A stretch of DNA of 64,000 bases from Erigeron canadensis (GCF_010389155.1 NC_057764.1:10478001-10542000); one strand, 5' to 3'. Numbered from the stretch's first letter, positions 46,000 to 57,804 are shown. Program-made: numbers and translations. The notes: generated by a model not told the origin, from the letters alone.

Positions 46000-46788
46000 A
46001 TCTCCCACTTGCACAAGATTCATAGAATATTGACGCAAATAGCAAATACCGCCTAACAACGGTTTGCTACCCCTAATACGTGTGACATAGTGCCATTCAA
46101 TAACATCATCCCCTTCAAGTCTCTACTTGAAATGATTTAGGTGAATCGATCATTTTTCCTTTTGTCACAGATGTCATGTTAAATCCTAGAGACATAGAGT
46201 GATCATTCTCTATTTATTTAACTTTGTAACAGGCCTTAGACATCTAACTCTCAACGAATAAGAGGGACAAATCCCATTTCGACTACATACGTCTTTCACA
46301 ATCACCTTATATCATACCTGAGCTTAGCCTTATGTACTGCCATGTTTCAGAACAGCGAAGAACCAAGTCAAAGTGTAATATTCAGTGAATATCAAGACCC
46401 AATATGTATCTCAGGTCTGAGGATACAATGATATTCGCCTTTTAAATCAAGATTACTTATGATCAATCACAAAGATTCCATGTAGTAATGCTTGAGTGCA
46501 GGTCAGTCCAATATTTGTATCCCACAAATATCTATGAACCTTGGCAGCAACACATTGTTCTATATTCAAAACCTTTTGAACATCTACCAATCCAAGTTCA
46601 TAACAGTCTTACATTCATATTTGTTCCCACAAATATGATCGACTACGGACATTTAGAATAACTAATTTATTCATGGATTTAAACATGCAAAAAAAATGGA
46701 ACATAACACAATTTAAATGCATAATACCAATATTCATATAAAGTGTTAACAAATACAAATGTTCCGATATCCAAATACATAAAATAGA
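46000..46788 (-). other. D polypurine tract and 3' untranslated region
   Basis: Minus-strand AAGTGGGAGAT abuts the LTR. The remaining 780 bases have no gene. A small hairpin (AGCAAATACCG/CGGTTTGCT) is at 46040-46069. Confidence 0.7.
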
Positions 46789-47931
46789 TCAAATCCAATC
46801 ACTAGAATATCGAAGTCCCATGGCACGAGTATGACTTTCATGCTTAGGCCTTTCAAGGAGCTTCGTGAGTGGGTCCGCAATATTTTGATCGGTGTGAACT
46901 TTGCGAATACATATCTTTCCTTTTTCAACTTCATCCCTTATGTAGTTGAATCTCCGCTCAATGTGTCTAGTCTTTTGATGCGCACGAGGTTCTTTGATTT
47001 GAGCAATTGCGCCCTCGTTATCACAAAGAATTTCTAGGGGTTCTTGAATGGAAGGAACAACCCCTAGAACGGCAATGAATTTCTTCAACCATGCAGCCTC
47101 TTGTGCTGCCAAAGAAGCGCCGATGTATTCCGACTCTGTAGTGGACAATGCAACCACATCTTGCTTCGAGCTTTTCCAAGAAACAGCTCCTCCATTTAGA
47201 ATGAAGATGTACCCCGATTGTGATCGAGAATCATCTCGATCAGTTTGGAAACTCGCATCCGTGTAACCCTTTACAACGAGCTCCTCCTCACCAGATCCAT
47301 ATATTAAGAACATATCTTTAGTATTTCTAAGATATTTCAATATATTCTTGACAGCCATCCATTGACTATCTCCTGAATTTTGCTGGTATCTACTTGTCAT
47401 GCTCAAAGCGCATGACACGTCTGGTCTCGTGCATATCATAGCATACATGATGGATCCTATAGCAGATGCATATGGGATTCCATTCATTTTCTCTTGCTCA
47501 AATTTTGAGCTAGGAGATTGAGAAGTGCTCAATATAGTTCCTCTTTGAATAGGTACTAAACCTTTCTTAGAGTTTTCCATCTTGAACCTTTTCAAGATTT
47601 TATCTATGTATGCACTTTGATTCAAACCTATTAAGCGCCTTGATCTATCCCTATAGATCCTTATTCCCAAAATATAGGCGGCTTCACCAAGATCCTTAAT
47701 GGAAAAGCAACTTCCAAGCCAGGCTTTTACACCTTCCAAGGTTGGAATATCATTTCCAAATAGAAGAATGTCATCGACATATAATACTAGAAAGGTAATG
47801 ATGCTCCCACAGGCCTTCTTATACACACAAGCTTCATCAGCGTTTTTGATGAAGCCAAATTTCTTGACTTCTTCATCAAAACGACGATTCCAGCTTCTTG
47901 ATGCTTGTTTCAATCCATAGATTGATTTCTT
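46789..47931 (-). pseudogene. D reverse transcriptase end and RNase H
   Basis: The open frame contains YGLKQASRSW, the catalytic LYVDDILLFGN, YILGIRIYRDRSRR, then RNase H motifs YTDASFQTDRDDSRSQSG, ALSTTESEYIGAS, ILCDNEGAIAQ and HIERRFNYIRDEV. It ends at the natural stop 46789, close to the polypurine tract. A TAA between KVCK and KKSIYGL at 47932 splits it from the fingers domain. Confidence 0.92.
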
Positions 47932-48264
47932 TTACTTGCATACTTTATTAGGATGTTTAGGATCGACAAAACCTTCAGGGTGATCCATATAGACATCTTC
48001 CTCAAGATATCCATTTAGAAAAGCGGTTTTGACATCCATTTGCCATATCTCATAGTCATAATGAGCGGCTATGGCAAATAATATCCTAATAGACTTTAGC
48101 ATTGCCACGGGCGAAAAAGTTTCATCATAGTCGACCCCTCGAGTTTGAGTGAAACCTTTTGCTACAAGTCTAGCTTTATAAGTAAGCAAGTTTCCATGCA
48201 TATCGTGTTTCAATTTGATCACCCATTTACTTCCAACTACTTTGGAATTTGGTGGTTCATTAAC
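47932..48264 (-). pseudogene. D reverse transcriptase fingers domain
   Basis: KLKHDMHGNLLTYKARLVAK, ETFSPVAMLKSIRILFAIAA and [20 protein letters not shown], in frame with both neighbours. Bounded by TGA (48265-48267) and TAA (47932-47934). Confidence 0.9.
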
Positions 48265-50754
48265 TCATTCCCAAACTTGGTTATCATACATGGATTGCAT
48301 CTCAGCGTTCATGGCTTCTAACCATTTGTCCGAATCCGATTTGGACATTGCATCATGGTAGGTGCTAGGTTCATCAGAAACCATCATATAACATTCATCC
48401 ATAAGAAATCCATATCTTTCAGGTGGATAGGAAGCTCTACCAGATCTGCGAATGTTTTGTGTGCCTTGATCAACTCCTTGATCATCTTCAACATACTTTT
48501 GTTGAAAGCTAGTGTCACCCAAGTGTGTATCTGTCAGTGGTTCTTGATCTTCTTCAAGTTCCACTGTTCTAGAACTAGTTCCTTCCATAAGGAATTTAGT
48601 CTCCAAGAACTCAGCCTTTCGAGCAACAAATACATTTTGCTCATTAGGATCGTAGAAATAATATCCCAAATCATCTTTAGGATATCCTACAAAGATACAT
48701 TTAGTGGATCGGGGTTCTAATTTGCTTGAGGTATCATGTCTTACATATGCCTCACAACCCCATACTTTTAAATATGACAAAGATGGAACTCTTCCATGCC
48801 ATATTTCAAAAGGTGTTCTCTCCACTTTCTTGGTTGGAGCCATATTTAAGATTCGGGCAGCAGAGATTATGGCATAACCCCAAAATGACAGAGGTAGTGA
48901 GCTTTTGCTCATCATAGAACGAACCATATCTAATAGGGTTCGATTCCTCCTTTCAGACACACCATTATGTTGTGGTGTTCCAAGGGGAGTTAGTTGTGAG
49001 ATTATCCCACAACTTCTAAGATGATCTTGAAAAGCATCACTTAGGTATTCACCTCCTCTATCAGAACGAAGAATTTTTATTGTCTTGCTGAGTTGGTTTT
49101 CTACTTCATTCTTGAAAATTTTGAACACTTCAAAAGCTTCACTCTTGTGTTTTAATAAGTACACATAACCGTAACGACTATAGTCATCGGTGAATGTAAT
49201 GAAGTATCTTTCACCATTCCTAGTCATTGGCTTAAAAGGACCACATACATCCGAATGTATGATACCTAATAAATCTTTTGCCCTTTCATTAGTGCCATTG
49301 AAAGGTGCCTTAGTCATCTTGCCTTGTAAACAAGATTCACATACATCAAATGAATCATTTGATTTTGTTTTCAAAAGACCATTCTTTTGAAGTGTTAGTA
49401 AAAGATTCTTATTTATATGGCCAAGACGACAATGCCAAATATAGGTTTCACTTAAATCTAATTTAAGTTTCTTGGTGGTAGCTTGGTACATTGAGTTGTC
49501 ATATGTTGTGCTTTCATGAACCAATTCATAAATACCATTTCTAGGCATGGCTTTAATATAAAATACATCATTCATAGAAATATGGATATCATTGTTAACA
49601 AATTTAAAATCATATCCAACATGTCTTAAACGGGAAACTGAAATAATGCTCCTAGTTAAACTAGGTACATACAAAACATTGTTCAATACAATTTCCAAAC
49701 CATTTGGAAGTTTCAAAAGATAGTCTCCTTGGGCTTCAACTTGTACTTTCGCACCATTGCCCATAAAGAGACTAATGTCCCCCTTCTTGATGTTCCTTTT
49801 TCTTATGAACCCCTGTAACATATTACAAATATGAGTTCCACATCCGGTATCTAATACCCATATGTAAGAAAAAACAGTATTAAGCTCAATATATATCATA
49901 AATATTGTACCTGAGGTTTGCCCTGCATCCCTCTTAGCTTTCAACTCTTTGAGATAGGTTGGACAATTACGCTTCCAATGTCCTACCTCCCCACACTCAA
50001 AGCATGGGTCATTGACAGCAACCTTTTGCTTCTTCATTTTTGGAGTATCCATTTTTTCCTTTCCTGTACCCCTGTTGTTCCTTTTGTTGTTTCCCTTTCC
50101 TTTAGCAACATTTGCCTTTGGTCCGGGGTTGGCCCTTTTCTTTCCGCCTTCATTGATCATGTGAACGGGTTGAACCTTTCCTCCCATGCTAGCCTCGGCC
50201 GTTTTGAGCATCCCATGGAGCTCGGAAACCGTTTTGAGCATCCCATGGATCAAATCCGTAGCCAACTTGGTTGAAACGGGACAATTTAGCCTTTCGAGGC
50301 GATCAATGTAGCTTTTCATTTTAAGAACATATGTTGAGACGGGTTGAGAATCATCCATATGACATGCATGAAGCGCTCGAACCGTTTCGAAGCGTTCAAC
50401 CCTTGCCTTTTGTTGGAACATTTCCTTGAGTTGAGTAATCATGTCGTATGCCCCATGGTGCTCGAACTCCTTTTGGAGTTCGGGAGTCATACTCGCCAAC
50501 ATTATGCAACTAACTTGCACGGAGTCATCGACATATTTAACCCAATCATTGTAGGCATCAACATTTGTTTCTTCGGGCTCATCGGGAATAGGATCGTCTA
50601 GTATATAGGATTTCTTTTCATGCTTGAGAACAATTCTCAAGTTACGAAACCAATCCACAAAGTTGTTTTGGTTAAGACGCTCTTTTTCAAGGATGGATCT
50701 TAGTGAAAAATTATGGACGTTTGGGTTGGGGTTGATTGGATTGTTAGCGGCCAT
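48265..50754 (-). pseudogene. D gag, CCHC knuckle, protease and integrase (829 codons)
   Basis: ATG at 50754 opens MAANNPINPNPNVHNFSL. Gag residues 1-200 (FVDWFRNLRIVLKHEKKSYI signature), knuckle CFECGEVGHWKRNC at 251-264, protease WVLDTGCGTHIC near 300, pre-integrase WHCRLGHINKN and CESCLQGK, integrase HSDVCGPF, RSDRGGEY and HNGVSERRNRT. Gag has lost about 30 residues between two copies of a 19-base repeat (HGMLKT appears twice at 171-187). The TGA at the end falls in the reverse transcriptase entry (NQVWE). Confidence 0.92.
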
Positions 50755-51590
50755 CTACAAGATTAACAAAGTCTTTATTAGTATTTTCGATATCAAATAT
50801 AAATTTTAATTGTTAATACCCTTTTATGTCTCATGGACAATTAATAATTAAAATCTAGAATCCAATGTTATATTTAAATGATGGTTAGGTGACCTTTATC
50901 CCATTATTTAAATTAACAAGGTAGTCAACGTTTGACAATTGTAACATTTTACAATTTCTAGTGGTATGGGATCGGTTTTAACATCTTATGTTAAGTCGGC
51001 ATGTTTAATCCCATCAACGCCTTTGGTTACCATGCTTCGGTGACCCTAATCACATGGCTTCCAAGTCAAGTTGTCTCACTTATACACACATGTAAATTTA
51101 TCTATACAAATGGTTAGGTGACCTTTATCCTACAAGTATAATGAATTTACCTTAACTTATAAGTTCTCTCAAGGTAGTTAGGTGACCTTTATCCTACAAA
51201 GAGTTCCCAAATAATTAAGTGTTGTATAAAAGATGGCGTTTTAACTTGTTTTTAAAGGGTCGTTTGAGTTTTTATATTCTAGTTAAAACTTTGTTTCATG
51301 ATGATAATTTTGAAATCCATATTTCAAAGTTCTTTTATAAAATCCATTTTTATAATTGTACCCATTAACTTTTAATAAAACTCATTTTATTTTACCAAGT
51401 TAATGTCAATTTTAAAACCAATTTTTAAACTTTTATGTATGTCATTTAGTTTGTAGTTTTGAACATCCACATGACAATATTATCAAACAACCACACAAAC
51501 ATGACAAACATAATAATAAGTGCACAATATTAGCCAACTAATTTGACCACACTTGTTAGCCGAAACAAGTGTGTCAAAAGGTCTCAACCT
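50755..51590 (-). other. D leader without primer site
   Basis: No ORF. TTAGGTGACCTTTATCC occurs three times (about 50885, 51116 and 51179). A 10-bp hairpin, CACACTTGTT and AACAAGTGTG, is at 51549-51574. No TGGTATCAGAG-like primer site is found where one should be. Confidence 0.7.
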
Positions 51591-51763
51591 AACAAAGATG
51601 TATCACGATTATCTTTGTGAGTTTTGGTACACGACGGCAAATAATGCTGATAATTCGGCCATCACTTTTACATTGAAGAATGGAACAGTTCAATGTACCA
51701 TTACTGCAGAAACCATAAGGGATGCCCTACATCTCAACTATTTAAGACAAGGAGAGTCTTTTA
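51591..51763 (+). repeat. Captured copy of C flank inside D
   Basis: Identical to 44906-45078, including the TTTTA target site, but placed between D's leader and D's 5' LTR. Confidence 0.9.
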
Positions 51764-52683
51764 TGTTGGTTCTTTTGGGTTTTATCAAAGTCATATTTTC
51801 CTTATAAACATGAAAAACGCAGCGGAAGAAATGAACCTTTCATTATGTTATATGTAGTTAAAATCAAATTTTAACATATAAAAGAAAACCCCAAACAATA
51901 AGGATCCATGTATATGAATGTCATACAATCAAAATAACAACCATAGGGTGTTTAGAAGACTACCTTCTTCCAAGCTTATGAGAAGGTTGATATGAAGAAG
52001 ATGATGTTCCTAGAAAGGCCAAGTCTTCAAGATAGAAGTACCTCAAGCTTGCATACCCCAAGTCTCCAACAAACACCCAAATATGCTAGGATTTAGACTT
52101 AAAAAAACCCTTCTCCTTTTTGCCTTGTTTGTGCCGAAATCAAGAGAGGAAAAAGAGAGAGTTTTTGCACTTGAGAGTTTGAGAGAACACTATAGCAAAT
52201 GCATGTAACAATTGTGTGTTTCCAATGTAGCTAGTGGGTTATGTAAAACAAGCAAATGCATGTGCATTTTGGGTGGGGTGTGGCCGGTCTCAAGGTGAGA
52301 CCACATGGGTCTCACCAACTCAAAATCCACTTGCATTTTCCTTTTATACAATATATATAAATGTATTATAACATGTTATATACCTTATGTAACATATTAT
52401 GTATTATACATAACACACATAAGTGTTTATTTTGCCAAATAAACACAGTCACATATTTCTCAAAATAAATTATCCATATAATTTACTTATATTTCTCAAG
52501 TGCATTTATTTAGAAACCCATTTCCTAAATGCTTCAAGTATTGATATTTATTTAAAGATCATATCATATAAATACATATCATAAGTGTTTGTCTAACTTG
52601 TTATTGGGTTTGACCTGACTTGGATCATCACATACTAGCCACGTCAATTTTAATATGTGTCTTGGGCATCCGAAATTCCAACA
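51764..52683 (-). repeat. D 5' LTR (920 bp)
   Basis: Same ends as the 3' LTR; followed outside by TTTTA (52684-52688). Confidence 0.92.
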
Positions 52684-54966
52684 TTTTATAGTCATCCCTC
52701 ACCAGAGTATCAATTTTCGCCAGACGCTCTATGAAATGGGGCATACTGACTGTCTGGATAATGGCGTCCTGAAGACGAAAGGAGCCATGACCATGAAGGG
52801 ACTACACCATCCTGGATGTACTTCATGGTCCATCTGGTGGAGAGTATGAGTGGGAGTTCTGGTGGACTTGACCAGATTAACTCCGCACAAGCAGAGATGG
52901 CTTACTACTTTTGGAATGGTTTGAGGGTAGACTTTGCTGATATCTTGTTCAGAAGTCTAGTGAGGAAGCTGACAGGCACCAGGGGTCTATGTATACCATT
53001 CTCCAGGTACCTTTCTTTATGCTTCAAACTTATTTTGGGAAGAAAGGCATATAAAAATACAAATTCTGATTTCTCTCTTCCCGAAATGCTAAGGAACTTG
53101 GACTCACTTGTCTCTCTTGACACTGAGGTCCCAATTCCTGAAAGAATGCGACTGGCATTCGCTAAAACTGATGCACCAATACCAGGTGAGTCAGAAAGGC
53201 AACTGGGCGGGCGTCAAAACAATGAGGGACCCACCGGTTCGTCCTCTGGCATTGTGACAGTTGTTGGTCCTGAACAACAGTCTATCCCAGCCAGCTCCAG
53301 TCAAACAGTTTCCATTCAACCAACTAGGGACCTCCCAACAGGTATCCCAGTTTCCAAAAAGGCTAGAAACACTCGTCGGTTAAGATCAGTACAAGCCACT
53401 GGTCAAACTAACCCAACTACCCCTCCGGATGCCTCTCAACAGGTATCTGGAGAAAGTCAAATGGGAACACCGCAGGCAACCACTTCCACAACTTCTGTAG
53501 GGGGAAGTGGTGAAGTAATTATTGGGTCAACCCAACCCATTGTAGAGTCCGTGTCAGCACAAGTTGTCCCTGGGCAAATTTCTGACACTCTTGCACGGAT
53601 CGACGAAGCTTTTGGTGAGTCACCACCAGAGGTCAAGATCCCCAACTCTGCGGCCAGTGATGCTATGGTAGAGGATAGAGCAACTGTAGATGAGGCACCA
53701 GTGACCTCAATCTAAGGTGAAACTAATTTATTAGTTGATGATCCGCAAACTGATGCTACCCTTCAGGAAACTGACCTGGTACATCAGGAGTCTGACCCTT
53801 CTAGTCAGCCCCCAGTTACATTCACGGATCTGGACATGAATGTTAAATACAGGGATATCCTTATAGAATCTTCGGATTCCGAGGAGACTGAATCTCAACC
53901 TGATCCTCTTGATACAAATGTACTAGATCAATCTTATCAGGTCAGACTTCCAGATGTTCCAATTTCAGTTTCACCCACAATACTTATAAATCCTACTTTT
54001 GCACCAAATACTCAAATAAATCCTTTTCAGTCTAGAAATAGACATATGCCACCACCACTGTATAACACACCTGAGCATTCTCAGCATGTTATACAAAATA
54101 TTTCCATTGCTCCTTCTTCTTCTTTTTCTTTTCCTACTGCAACTGGGCAGTTTGGTGATGAGGCTTCGATTACTTTGCCTCCACCAGTTACTACAATTGC
54201 AGACACTGTTGGTCCAGTGACAACTTCCCCTCCGTCACTGGACAGTCAATTCGTCTCCTTTACTGCCGACATCAAAAACCTTATTACTAGGGTGGATGGT
54301 GTTCAAAAGGCGATTGACAAAAACACTAAGTCCTTCTCCAGATACCACAAGGAACACCTGACAAATGTAAAGGTGGTTGATCTGGCAATCAACAAGTTTA
54401 CAGCTAAGGAGGACTTGGTTGTTAACAAGCTCAATGAGTTGGTCACTGGGGCTAATCAACTGGCAACAACATTGAAAGAAGCCTTTGACTTGACTCAAAC
54501 AAAAGTTTCGTCATCTATCTCCAGTCTACTGGCTACAACTGTTAAGTCATCTGAAGCAGAATTGAAGGAACTGGAGAGGCAGGTTAAATTGTTGGTTGAA
54601 AAACCTGGCCTGGATGTTACTGAGCTTAGGCAGCAGTTGTCCGATTCAGTTGGTCAAAAGATAAAGGATACACTGGCAGAGAGGGAAGATGAGCTGGTTA
54701 AAAAGGTGATGTCTGAGATCACCAAGATTGTTCCTCCTTCAGTTGACCTGACCCCCATCATTAATCAGGTTGATCTGTTGAAGGGCAGTCTCGATAATCT
54801 GGCTGCCTTGGTGTCATCCCATACTGAAGCAATCTCAAAATTGACAACTGAAGCGGTAAAGGAAAAAGAGAAGAAAATTGTGAAGGAAATGGTGAATATT
54901 GGTCTCTCACCAGATGATTTGAAATTATTACAAGATTTAAAGGATGGGCAAAATCAAAAGTGCTAA
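52684..54966 (+). pseudogene. C extra ORF, central part
   Basis: It resumes in frame with 44862-45078 (IVIPHQSINFRQTLYEMG), shifts frame near 52810, then is open from 52816. The domain end is YFMVHLVESMSGSSGGLDQ, FADILFRSLVRKL and IPFSRYLSLCF, matching the DQ and F-R motifs of B1. A Pro/Ser/Thr/Gln-rich linker follows, then one TAA (53713-53715) and, in the same frame, a heptad-rich coiled coil (about 54260-54960: VVNKLNELVTGANQLATTLK and similar). No signal peptide or membrane helix. Function unknown. Confidence 0.68.
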
Positions 54967-55320
54967 TGTCTTGACCCAGTCCAATGAAGTCCATCATCTG
55001 TGGAGGTCTTTCAGGATGATGTGCACTATTTTCAAAGAGTGCAAGGACAACCAGTCGTGGCAACCTCTAGACAGATTACCATCTAACCAGTCTGACTGGG
55101 AAGCAATCCCAAAGGGTCTAGATGCTGCTAAGGGGGAAAGGGTTGTGGTTGTCGCACCAAGAACCATCATCCTTGAAAGTTCAACTGGCCAAATGCAAAT
55201 GGTGGTTGCATCTGAGAAGGTTGAGGCTGCTGGTACTGAGGCCAGTCAGCAGGTATTTGTGGTGTTCGAAGATGTTGTTGATCCCAGGGGAATATGGACA
55301 AAGGCAAAGGCCAGATGGTT
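54944..55320 (+). pseudogene. C extra ORF, frame-shifted segment
   Basis: The coding text appears to move to the next frame here (NEVHHLWRSFRMMCTIFKEC, VVVVAPRTIILESS) and back near 55294, so two compensating indels are likely. A GGGGGA tract at 55130 resembles a polypurine tract. Confidence 0.5.
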
Positions 55321-56286
55321 GAAGAATTTGGTAAGAAAACTGGTACTGAAGGTCTGCTTGAGACTAGCAATACTGATAAAATGCCACCAGTGTCTACTTC
55401 TAAAAGCAAAAGACTTGCTAGAATTGGTGAGCAGTTCAAGGAACAGAGAAAAATTGCCAAGGAAAATCAATTAAAGGCAAGGGCCCAGATTTCTGACTTG
55501 GGTGCCTTAGATGCCAGTGATGCTGCACTTCTGGGCATCACATTGGCACAATATCAAAAGATCAAGCAGGACCAGAGAATTCAATGTGTACTTAGTGAAA
55601 TGCTGGATATACAAATTGATAAAGTATATCCAGATAATGAAACAGAATTTGATGCCAACACCTTGAACAGTACAGTTGAAAATATCAAAGAGATTCGGGC
55701 TAAGGGGATACTGAAGAGAATTGACCATGTCAATAGGGTTGTCAAGAGAGTATTGAACCCTCCCAAGAAGTCCACCCAGTCCAAGCCCAAGCCTGTTCAT
55801 AGGGATGCAAAGCTGAGAACATGGATCGAACCAACTGGTGAGGTTTCTAATGAAGACATAAAGGCTGCTGTGCAATCTGCTGGAACTGGTGCTCCAAAGA
55901 TTGAAAATGAATCTAATGCAAGAGCCTTCTATGATCAGATTGTTGGTAAAAGAAACCATGTTGGTAAGATAAATGGTGTAAGTGTAAATATCTGGCCAGG
56001 TACCAAAGTCTTTCATGTCGAAGTCAGTTACACAAGAGGACCAGTTATGAAAACTGACAACGCAAAGGTACTTGGATATGGATTTAGTGAGTGGGTGGAG
56101 ATGCACAGCTTTTTGGAACAAAAGGCATCGAAAAATAGGTTCGAGAAGGTTTGGATGAATCTGTTGAAGAATAAAATTGAGCACAAGGAACAACTCCAAG
56201 AAAAACTTCATATAGATACTGAAGACACTCAGCCAATTGGATCGGTGTTGAAAAGGATAAGAACTGGTGAAGGGCCATCTGATTGA
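55294..56286 (+). pseudogene. C extra ORF, C-terminal part
   Basis: 330 codons in the same frame as the central part. Basic start (SKSKRLARIGEQFKEQRK), then LGALDASDAALLGITLAQYQ, a Lys-rich stretch (PPKKSTQSKPKPVHRDAK), and a final region with VSVNIWPGTKVFHVEVSY and SEWVEMHSFLEQK. It stops at TGA 56284. I do not recognise the fold. Position directly before the 3' LTR is the same as in B1. Confidence 0.65.
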
Positions 56287-56576
56287 GTTCTTCCTTCTTT
56301 TCATTTTTATCTACTTGTAATTTTATTTACTTTCTTGTAACTTATGTAATATTTTACATTATGTATATACAAGTTGCCAGATTGTAACCCACAAGATAGA
56401 TAAGTGATAAAATCTAACAAGATAAAAGAAAATATTTCTAAGGCATTTAATGATCTATAAAAATGCCTTGGAAAATTTAGATAGATTTTGTCAAACCAAG
56501 TCCTTTCATGTTAACACTTGTATAGATACAAACTTGAAAGGACTTGTGCATATTTTTGGACAAATAGGGGGAATTT
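56287..56576 (+). other. C 3' untranslated region and polypurine tract
   Basis: T-rich stretch with no ORF, ending AATAGGGGGAATT (56564-56576) next to the LTR TGTTAGGACTAG. Confidence 0.75.
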
Positions 56577-56732
56577 GTTAGGACTAGTTTTAGTGAAAAC
56601 TGGCCAATCTCCAGTTGCATCTAGAGACTATTAGATTTGTCCATAAATATGTGAAGTCAAGTTGCAGCGTACAGTTAATGCAACTGGTGACTTCCTCCAG
56701 TTGAAGATCTGACGAAATGAAGACCGTCCAGT
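56577..56732 (+). repeat. C 3' LTR, first 156 bp
   Basis: Starts TGTTAGGACTAGTTTTAG after the polypurine tract, cut by B2 at 56733. It has three CCAGTTG and one CAACTGG, which fit plant MYB core sites. Confidence 0.75.
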
Positions 56733-57415
56733 TGTAGATGCAGATTCGTTGTGACAATCGCAACATAGATTTGATTATCGTTTATGTTTTTAGGAACTTG
56801 TGTGTAATCATTGAAATAAGAACTTGTGTTGATATTTAATGATTACGTTTGAACTTCAATATTATATCTGCTTATGTTTTGTATTGTGTTTGTGTGTTAT
56901 ATATTGTTTTAAAGGTACAAGAACATAGAATCAAGGTTTATAAGTGTCGTAGAACACTTAAACGGTGATTGGATGTTATGTACGAGTCAAACGTAGTCAA
57001 ACAAAGAACAATGGGTTGTCCCTCGTGCTGACATCATCAGCATGAAGGATCAGCCTCATGCTGACGTTAGCACGAGGCAGATCGGTTGATTATTGTTTCA
57101 GGCCTAATACGTAATTAAGGACTAAGCCCACACAACCCAATACTTAACTAGTATAAATACAAGACCTAATCTACAAAATTAGGTTAATGATTTACGAATT
57201 CTTGATAGATATTCACGAATTTACGAGTTAAGGTTATTTGTTTCTTCGTGTGTTCTTCTACACGAACCACAAGCCTTGTGCATCTCCTTGGGTTGATTAA
57301 TTACTTATAAATTAACAAAAGGCAATAGCAATCTAGTTATCTCAAGAGGATTTTGCACTCTTGACATAACAACTCGCATCTTATTACGATCCACGCAACA
57401 ATAGGGCACCTTTCA
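56733..57415 (+). repeat. B2 5' LTR (683 bp) with TATA box and inverted bZIP motifs
   Basis: TGTAGATGCAG to CACCTTTCA. Inverted pair CCTCGTGCTGAC... and ...GTTAGCACGAGG at 57021-57077, then TATAAATA at 57152-57159. Confidence 0.9.
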
Positions 57416-57417
57416 AG

Positions 57418-57431
57418 TGGTATCAGAGCCC
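57418..57431 (+). other. B2 primer binding site
   Basis: TGGTATCAGAGCCC, initiator Met-tRNA complement, two bases after the LTR. Confidence 0.92.
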
Positions 57432-57804
57432 TAAGGTTGATTACCAGAAGGTTTAAGATTGTTTGATTCGCTATTGATTGCAAAATCAATTCGAAATTCG
57501 TATTTTTGGTCAAGTTCGTGCTCTTCTTCGTGTTACTTCGTGCATACGTCAGCACGAAGTGAACTTCGTGATCGTGCTTACGTCACTCAGCAGACTTCGT
57601 GTCCACTTCGTCCCACGTCAGCGCGAACCACTCTTCGTGACTTAGGTCGTGACTTGTGTTTCGTACTTCGTGCCACGTGTCCTTCGTGTTATACGAACTT
57701 CGTGCCACGTGTCCTTCGTGCTATACGAACTTCGTGCCACATGTCCTTCGTGATATACACTAAGTAGTTTTTTTTTCGTTTTATTTGAATTCAAAAGATT
57801 CGAA
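57432..57804 (+). promoter_or_regulatory. B2 leader with 32-bp G-box repeats
   Basis: CACGTG at 57674 and 57706 and a degenerate CACATG at 57738, 32 bases apart, as in B1. An open frame of 102 codons here has no ATG. Confidence 0.7.

Larger units (their letters stand above)
45079..52683 (-). mobile_element. Copia element D, nearly intact, inserted in C
   Basis: LTRs at 45079-45999 (3') and 51764-52683 (5') with TGTTGG/CCAACA ends, target duplication TTTTA at 45074-45078 and 52684-52688. Between them on the minus strand: gag-protease-integrase (829 codons), reverse transcriptase and RNase H. Only two stops interrupt the polyprotein. LTRs differ by 8 substitutions and 2 indels. The 5' LTR is followed by copied C sequence and no primer site. 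Confidence 0.93.
44861..56732 (+). mobile_element. Copia-like element C with extra 3' ORF, interrupted and partial
   Basis: Seen parts: extra ORF (44861-45078, 52684-56286), 3' untranslated region, polypurine tract and the first 156 bases of the 3' LTR. Its left part lies beyond B1 and A1, outside the window. Removing D joins the ORF in frame across the TTTTA target site. gag and pol are not visible, so its superfamily is inferred from the company it keeps. Confidence 0.72.

Noticed and set aside
55507..56304. 265-codon minus-strand frame opposite the C extra ORF
   Set aside because: Antisense shadow; Phe/Leu/Ser bias mirrors the Lys/Glu-rich sense protein.
57459..57767. 102-codon open frame in the B leader, also open in B1 (43827-44135)
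   Set aside because: It starts at TTG, has no ATG, and consists largely of the CACGAAG/G-box repeats; openness follows from the repeat.
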